This document shows, piece after piece, positions 60,544 through 64,000 of a stretch of 64,000 nucleotides of DNA. Below the pieces are notes generated by a model that had not been told where the DNA came from, ran no database searches, and was given only the letters and a program-made list of their open reading frames with translations. Numbering within the stretch: the first letter of the stretch is position 1; every line of letters starts with the position of its first letter. Position numbers and translations under genes: made by a program. Source of the stretch: Taklimakanibacter deserti (GTDB lineage Bacteria; Pseudomonadota; Alphaproteobacteria; Rhizobiales; Aestuariivirgaceae). The DNA is taken from contig QORU01000001.1 of the NCBI GenBank assembly GCA_003574785.1, positions 124,001 to 188,000 of the forward strand, in the 5' to 3' direction.

Positions 60544-60607
60544 AATCAACTTGCGGTGCAAGTCGATCTTTCCCGGTGAAAATCCGAGACAAATGGGGAA
60601 TAGCAAC

Positions 60608-60817
60608 ATGACGTTCCTAGAACTGGAGACCGAATTAGGCGATGCTTACAACGCCCATTATGAGTCGAGCCTAAGGCTGCGGCGCAGCGTGAATGCAGTG
60701 CTTGCGAAGCCCGCCACCTCGCTCGATGACGTTTTGCTTAGGCGCCAGCTTCTCATGCGCATCTACGAGGCCGGCCTGATTTCCGAGAGAGAGAATCTGC
60801 TTGAATGTACCATCTAG
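60608..60817 (+). CDS. Small helical protein, accessory
   Basis: The 69-residue protein (MTFLELETELGDAYNAHYES, then LRLRRSVNAVLAKPATSLDD) is helical and acidic at its start. ATG 60608 follows GGGGA; the in-frame ATG at 60593 contains that site. It is divergent from the RHH gene and may share its operator region. Family unknown. Confidence 0.5.
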   Translation: MTFLELETELGDAYNAHYESSLRLRRSVNAVLAKPATSLDDVLLRRQLLMRIYEAGLISERENLLECTI

Positions 60818-60894
60818 GTGCAGCGTCGAGTCTGACGATGAAAGGCGGGCCTGATGTGGCCCGCTTATTTTTTCCGAGCCAGGCCGTCTGCGGC

Positions 60895-61188
60895 TCAGCT
60901 CCAATTCTCAACTTCAGGGCCGCCGCCCTCATCTACCTCACCGTTTGTGTCAATCCGGTGCCGGCGAAGGAGCCACGCCTCCACAGCCGGCCAGAACCGC
61001 TTGTTGGTGATCGCGTCACGCGGCGGGAAGCCTGGCTGAACCCGCAGCATGCTGAGCTTCTCGGTGCCGATGTTGAGCCTCTCCGCAAGCTCGGCATCGT
61101 TCAGATAGCAGCACCATTCCCGAGATCTTCGGACGGCGCGACAGCTCTGCCCGGTGTCGGAGGCTTTCACATTCGAGTCACTGCTCAC
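60895..61188 (-). CDS. Small DNA-binding-like protein, accessory
   Basis: The 97-residue protein has CYLNDAELAERLNIGTEKLS, GFPPRDAITNKRFWPAVEAW and a charged tail. The order helix - L-N-(I/V)-G - then F-P-x-x-D-x-x-x-x-x-R-F-W-P resembles the winged-helix excisionase or AlpA-type fold. It overlaps the XRE gene by 11 bp, so they are one operon. It could be an excisionase for the element. Confidence 0.6.
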   Translation of the reverse strand: MSSDSNVKASDTGQSCRAVRRSREWCCYLNDAELAERLNIGTEKLSMLRVQPGFPPRDAITNKRFWPAVEAWLLRRHRIDTNGEVDEGGGPEVENWS

Positions 61189-61426
61189 GGCCGCTGCTCA
61201 CAGGCACCACCGCTATCGCGACGCCGAGCGCCTCCAGAAGCGGCGGAAGCGTCAGCAGCCCCAGTGCGCGACCGCGAGAGCCGTGCCAAGCCTCGACCTT
61301 CGAGGTGTAGCCGGCAACGAGACCGGCTCGCTTATCGAGTTCGGCCTGGCTCATACCCAGCTCTTGGCGCCGCGCAGCCAACGCCTCGATCAGATCGCTG
61401 TAATTGCGGATCCTACAATCTCGCAT
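61178..61426 (-). CDS. XRE-family transcriptional regulator
   Basis: The 82-residue protein has an N-terminal cro/C1-type helix-turn-helix: LIEALAARRQELGMSQAELD, KRAGLVAGYTSKVEAW, ending LLEALGVAIAVVP. This is a single-domain HTH with no sensor part. It is the gene nearest the tRNA end of the element, 120 bp from the attachment site, and is read away from it. It is likely a repressor of element genes. Confidence 0.82.
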   Translation of the reverse strand: MRDCRIRNYSDLIEALAARRQELGMSQAELDKRAGLVAGYTSKVEAWHGSRGRALGLLTLPPLLEALGVAIAVVPVSSGREQ

Positions 61427-61546
61427 AGCTTTTCGCGTGATGACCCGGTGATGCCGCTGGGCAATAGCATCGCAGCCCCCGCTTGGCTAGTCCCCCAAAG
61501 CGTCCCCCAGGTCTCGAAGCGGTTCAGTCTGTTGTGATCTAACTCT

Positions 61547-61632
<86 letters not shown>

Positions 61633-61781
61633 GTCCCGTGAAGGAATCTGGCGAGCGGCCCCTGGCCGTCTCGCGGGCGGTTCTCTAGCAAAGCGATCCC
61701 TGTGAGTCCAGCTATATCAAAGGGATCGGTGGATAAGACAAAAAGCCGCCAGTCGGCCGCCCGCGTGCTCTTATTCAGGGG

Positions 61782-61801
61782 ATCCCGGCTTGCGCCGGGA
61801 T
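61782..61801. repeat. Short palindromic intergenic repeat
   Basis: ATCCCGGC-TTGC-GCCGGGAT forms an 8-bp stem and is followed by GACGGG. This motif is common between genes in alphaproteobacteria. It lies in the 200-bp gap between tRNA-Lys and the VOC gene. Confidence 0.6.
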
Positions 61802-61831
61802 GACGGGTGGGGAGGGGCTGAGAGCTAGGTG

Positions 61832-62203
61832 CTAGGCCACTTCGTCGATCATGGCTTCGATATTGTAGCCATCAGGATCGAGGATGAAGCAGGCATAGTA
61901 ATTGGGGGTGTATTCGGGGCGGGGGCCTGGTGGGCCATTGTCGCGACCGCCCGCGGCCAAGGCAGCGCGGTGGAATTCATCGACATCGGCCTTGCTTTTG
62001 ACCCTGAGGGCGACATGGACGCGGGTCAGAGGCGGTTTCGTCTCCGCCTGCATGATCTCGAACAGCCCGTCATCGATGTCGAAGGCCCAGAACGTGCCTT
62101 CATCGCCGAAGGCGATGCGATAGCCCAGGCCCGCAAAGGCCTTCTCGTAGAAGAGCTTGCTCCTGGCGAGGTCGCTCACCTGAAGCGTGACATGGTCGAT
62201 CAT
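61832..62203 (-). CDS. VOC-family (glyoxalase/dioxygenase superfamily) protein
   Basis: The 123-residue protein has two beta-alpha-beta-beta-beta units: MIDHVTLQVSDLARSKLFYE at the start, HVALRVKSKADVDEFHRAAL in the middle, and YYACFILDPDGYNIEAM at the end. His4 and the late Glu are in the positions of VOC metal ligands. ATG 62203 is chosen because the family starts at its MIDHV strand; the longer frame adds only unrelated residues. Substrate unknown. Confidence 0.85.
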   Translation of the reverse strand: MIDHVTLQVSDLARSKLFYEKAFAGLGYRIAFGDEGTFWAFDIDDGLFEIMQAETKPPLTRVHVALRVKSKADVDEFHRAALAAGGRDNGPPGPRPEYTPNYYACFILDPDGYNIEAMIDEVA

Positions 62204-62393
62204 GTAGGGTCCCGAAACGAAGCTTCCCGGACCCATCATAGGCGCCAAGGCGCCCAAGGCTCAATTGCCGGGGTTCCTGCATCTGGCTGGAGCAGGGCGA
62301 TGCTTTCAAGGGCATTTGCCTTGGTCGACGAAGAGCCCCCCGCCCTTCGGGCACCCGGCCCAGCCTCCGCTTGCGCTCCGGCGCTCGGCGCTC

Positions 62394-62416
62394 AAAAAGG
62401 TCCACTGGACCTTTTT
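62394..62416 (-). terminator. Terminator hairpin after the anti-sigma gene
   Basis: AAAAAGGTCC (62394-62403) and GGACCTTTTT (62407-62416) form a perfect 10-bp stem with a 3-nt loop and tails of A and T on both sides. It works in either direction and lies 79 bp beyond the anti-sigma stop. Confidence 0.75.
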
Positions 62417-62494
62417 GCCGGCTTCGCCGTCGCGCCTCGCCCCATTGCTTCGCAACGGGAGAGGGGGAAACTCGAGACAGGTCGCCAATCGCGG

Positions 62495-63280
62495 CTACAG
62501 AAGCTCAGGCAGCTTGCCGAGCTCGCTCTCGTCGAGATCGGATACGGCCCAGAAGGTCATGTTCGCGGCCGTCCAGGAGACGATATTGTAGCCATCGATG
62601 CGCAGATGCGACGTCATGGCGGCATCGCTTCTGGCCGGCCAGATGAACAGGCTGATCTTGTGCAGGCGCCGCATATAGACGAGGGCGGCGACCCTCCTGC
62701 CGTCGACATAATCGAGACGGCCGCCTACGAGCTTGAAGCCGTCGCCGGCGAGATCCTTGACCAAAGGCGTGTAATCGAGCCGTCCAGCAAACCAGGGCTT
62801 GACCGTATGGGTGTCGAGAGAGGCGACCTGGACGGCATTGTCCTGGAGGAGTGCCCGCATATGGGCGGCGAGAACGTCATGCGCCAGCGCCTGCTGGTCC
62901 TGGGCCCGCTCCGCCCACCACAAGGCCGCAGCGGCCGACAGGACCGCGACCATGAGCATGGCCAGAGCCGGCCGGTACCAGGAGCGCCAATATTGTCCGA
63001 GCCGGTTGCCGACCATCGCCATCAAGGCAGGCCTGGCGCGGGGCAGCGGCGCTTCCGCCGCCTCGACGGCGAGGCTCGCCTTGAGGCGATGCGTGAGATG
63101 CGCGGGCGCCGCTTCGCGCAAGGGCCCGACCTGGCGGCCGAGCTTCGCAAGCTCGCTTTGATAGCGCGCGCAATCGGCGCATTCGGCGATATGCGCGACG
63201 AGCTCGTCGCGCTCACGGGCCGCAAGCTCGCCATCGAGCAAGGGGCCGATGCGCAAGTACCGCTCTTCGTTACAGCGCAT
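62495..63280 (-). CDS. Zinc-finger anti-sigma factor
   Basis: The 261-residue inner-membrane protein has a cytoplasmic anti-sigma domain of the zf-HC2 type (about 1-60; HIAECADCARYQ gives the H-x3-C-x2-C zinc site), one membrane helix (about 103-125: YRPALAMLMVAVLSAAAALW) and a periplasmic domain (about 130-261) with WFAGRLDYTPLVKDLAGDGF and GGRLDYVDGRRVAALVYMRR. The last block is typical of anti-sigma factors that act with ECF sigma factors in oxidative or envelope stress. It overlaps the sigma gene by 11 bp, so they are translationally coupled. Confidence 0.9.
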   Translation of the reverse strand: MRCNEERYLRIGPLLDGELAARERDELVAHIAECADCARYQSELAKLGRQVGPLREAAPAHLTHRLKASLAVEAAEAPLPRARPALMAMVGNRLGQYWRSWYRPALAMLMVAVLSAAAALWWAERAQDQQALAHDVLAAHMRALLQDNAVQVASLDTHTVKPWFAGRLDYTPLVKDLAGDGFKLVGGRLDYVDGRRVAALVYMRRLHKISLFIWPARSDAAMTSHLRIDGYNIVSWTAANMTFWAVSDLDESELGKLPELL

Positions 63281-63827
63281 TCTTGTTCTCCTTGGCCATC
63301 AATTGCGCCAGCCGCTCGCGCAACTGGTCGCGCGCCCGGGCGAGGCGCGACATCACGGTCCCGATCGGAACCCCGGTCACTTGCGCGATCTCCTGGTAGC
63401 GCAGCTCTTCGAATTCGCGCAGCACGATCACCTCGCGAAAGGCCTCCGGCAGCTCCGCCAGAGCGCGCCTGACGAGCGCCTGCTCGGCGCGGCCGACAAG
63501 TGCGTCCTCGGGCGAGGGCGCATCGCTTGCCACCTCGAACGCAGCTTCATCGCGCTCGCGCCCCGGCGCTGCCGCCTCGAAGGAGATGACATTGCTGCGG
63601 CGCTGGCGCAAAGCCAGCCAGCGATAGGCGACATTGCGCACAATGGTGAGGAGCCAGGGCTTGATGTCGGCCCCGGCGCGCGTGTCGGCGGCACGGAAGG
63701 CGCGCAGATAAGCGTCCTGGACCACATCCTCGGCATCGGCCTGGTTGCGCAAGAGCCAGAAGGCAAGATTATAGGCGGCATCCATCAGCGGAAGCGCCTC
63801 GCGTTCGAATTCCGGCAGTGAGACCAT
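63270..63827 (-). CDS. ECF RNA polymerase sigma factor
   Basis: The 185-residue sigma factor has region 2 (about 15-75: AYNLAFWLLRNQADAEDVVQ, AYLRAFRAAD, NVAYRWLALRQRR) and region 4 (about 115-170: ALAELPEAFREVIVLREFEE, YQEIAQVTGVPIGTVMSRLA). ATG 63827. A GGGAATAA-type promoter precedes it and an identical-type promoter faces the Tat-exported gene at 63969, so it probably directs its own transcription and that of the divergent gene. The subgroup is not assigned. Confidence 0.92.
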   Translation of the reverse strand: MVSLPEFEREALPLMDAAYNLAFWLLRNQADAEDVVQDAYLRAFRAADTRAGADIKPWLLTIVRNVAYRWLALRQRRSNVISFEAAAPGRERDEAAFEVASDAPSPEDALVGRAEQALVRRALAELPEAFREVIVLREFEELRYQEIAQVTGVPIGTVMSRLARARDQLRERLAQLMAKENKNAL

Positions 63828-63856
63828 CGACGGCCCGGGCTAGTTCCTCGTCCCTA

Positions 63857-63886
63857 TAAGATTCCGCAGACCGTGGGTTTATTCCC
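63857..63886 (-). promoter_or_regulatory. Candidate ECF promoter for the sigma operon
   Basis: On the minus strand GGGAATAA (63879-63886), 16 bp, ATCTTA (63857-63862), 30 bp upstream of ATG 63827. It mirrors the plus-strand promoter in the same gap. Confidence 0.6.
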
Positions 63887-63906
63887 GCGCCGGCGAGAAA
63901 TAATCC

Positions 63907-63936
63907 GGGAATAACGCCAGCAGACCCTGAGTCTCC
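63907..63936 (+). promoter_or_regulatory. Candidate ECF promoter for the Tat-exported gene
   Basis: GGGAATAA (63907-63914), 16 bp, GTCTCC (63931-63936), 32 bp upstream of ATG 63969. The same -35 and the same spacing occur on the opposite strand toward the sigma gene. Confidence 0.6.
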
Positions 63937-63968
63937 TTGGACATACGATCCCACGCCAAGGAGGCCCC

Positions 63969-64000
63969 ATGCTCGATCTGTCACGCCGTCACTTCTTCCT
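63969..64000 (+). CDS. Tat-exported protein (5' end only)
   Basis: Only ten codons are in the window: MLDLSRRHFF. SRRHFF is a twin-arginine signal motif, and AAGGAGG precedes the ATG. The product is exported folded to the periplasm. Placed divergent from an ECF sigma/anti-sigma pair with a shared promoter type, it is likely a main target of that sigma factor. Catalase-like and molybdo-enzymes occur in such positions, but nothing here decides between them. Confidence 0.7.
   Translation, partial: MLDLSRRHFF

Overview
The window reads as a chromosomal segment of an alphaproteobacterium, most likely in the Rhizobiales (Hyphomicrobiales). The grounds are high GC with strong third-position bias, GGAAC-N16/17-(C/G)GTT promoters of the EcfG general-stress type, a DUF1236 protein, RIME-like palindromic repeats ending in CTTCTCCCGC...GCGGGAGAAG, and many small proteins of types I associate with this order. 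No 16S gene is present, so the genus is not assigned.

Layout. 1-8.3 kb: a KgtP-like dicarboxylate/2-oxoglutarate symporter (partial) is divergent from a DctB/DctD-type kinase and sigma54 activator, with a sigma54 promoter facing each way; then a TAXI-type TRAP transporter and a PhzF-family protein. 8.3-15.9 kb: a formamidase operon (fmdA, AmiS/UreI channel, fmdB) beside an unusual signalling set: an NCS1 permease fused through a cysteine-rich module to a histidine kinase, a receiver-kinase and an OmpR-type regulator. Two paralogous small secreted proteins flank this block. 16-20.2 kb: leuA with a leucine-rich leader peptide and attenuator, then a phytase-like esterase protein. 20.6-27.1 kb: a general-stress cluster of small secreted, membrane and coiled-coil proteins with six EcfG-like promoters, two copies of a structured intergenic element and two gene remnants. 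27.2-41.8 kb: a BBE-like flavoprotein, a frameshifted small gene, a 2665-residue glycine-rich autotransporter, an NCS2 permease with an RsbW-like C-terminal domain, and two methyltransferases, one of SABATH type.

41.8-61.6 kb is accessory DNA. An AT-richer stretch carries a frameshifted gene, a protein with a uracil-DNA-glycosylase-like motif, an HNH endonuclease and a DUF4238 fragment. It is followed by two tandem insertions at a tRNA-Lys(CTT) gene, marked by three copies of the tRNA 3' half (44.9, 46.06 and 61.55 kb). The larger, about 15.5 kb, has an integrase, an AlpA-like regulator, a helicase, phage-like regulators, internal-virion-like proteins and accessory genes. It has no recognisable capsid, portal, large terminase or tail gene, so it looks like a phage satellite or a reduced prophage.

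61.6-64 kb: the host chromosome resumes with the tRNA, a VOC-family protein, and an ECF sigma/anti-sigma pair divergent from a Tat-exported protein that runs off the window. The two divergent starts share a GGGAATAA-N16-(A/G)TCT promoter.
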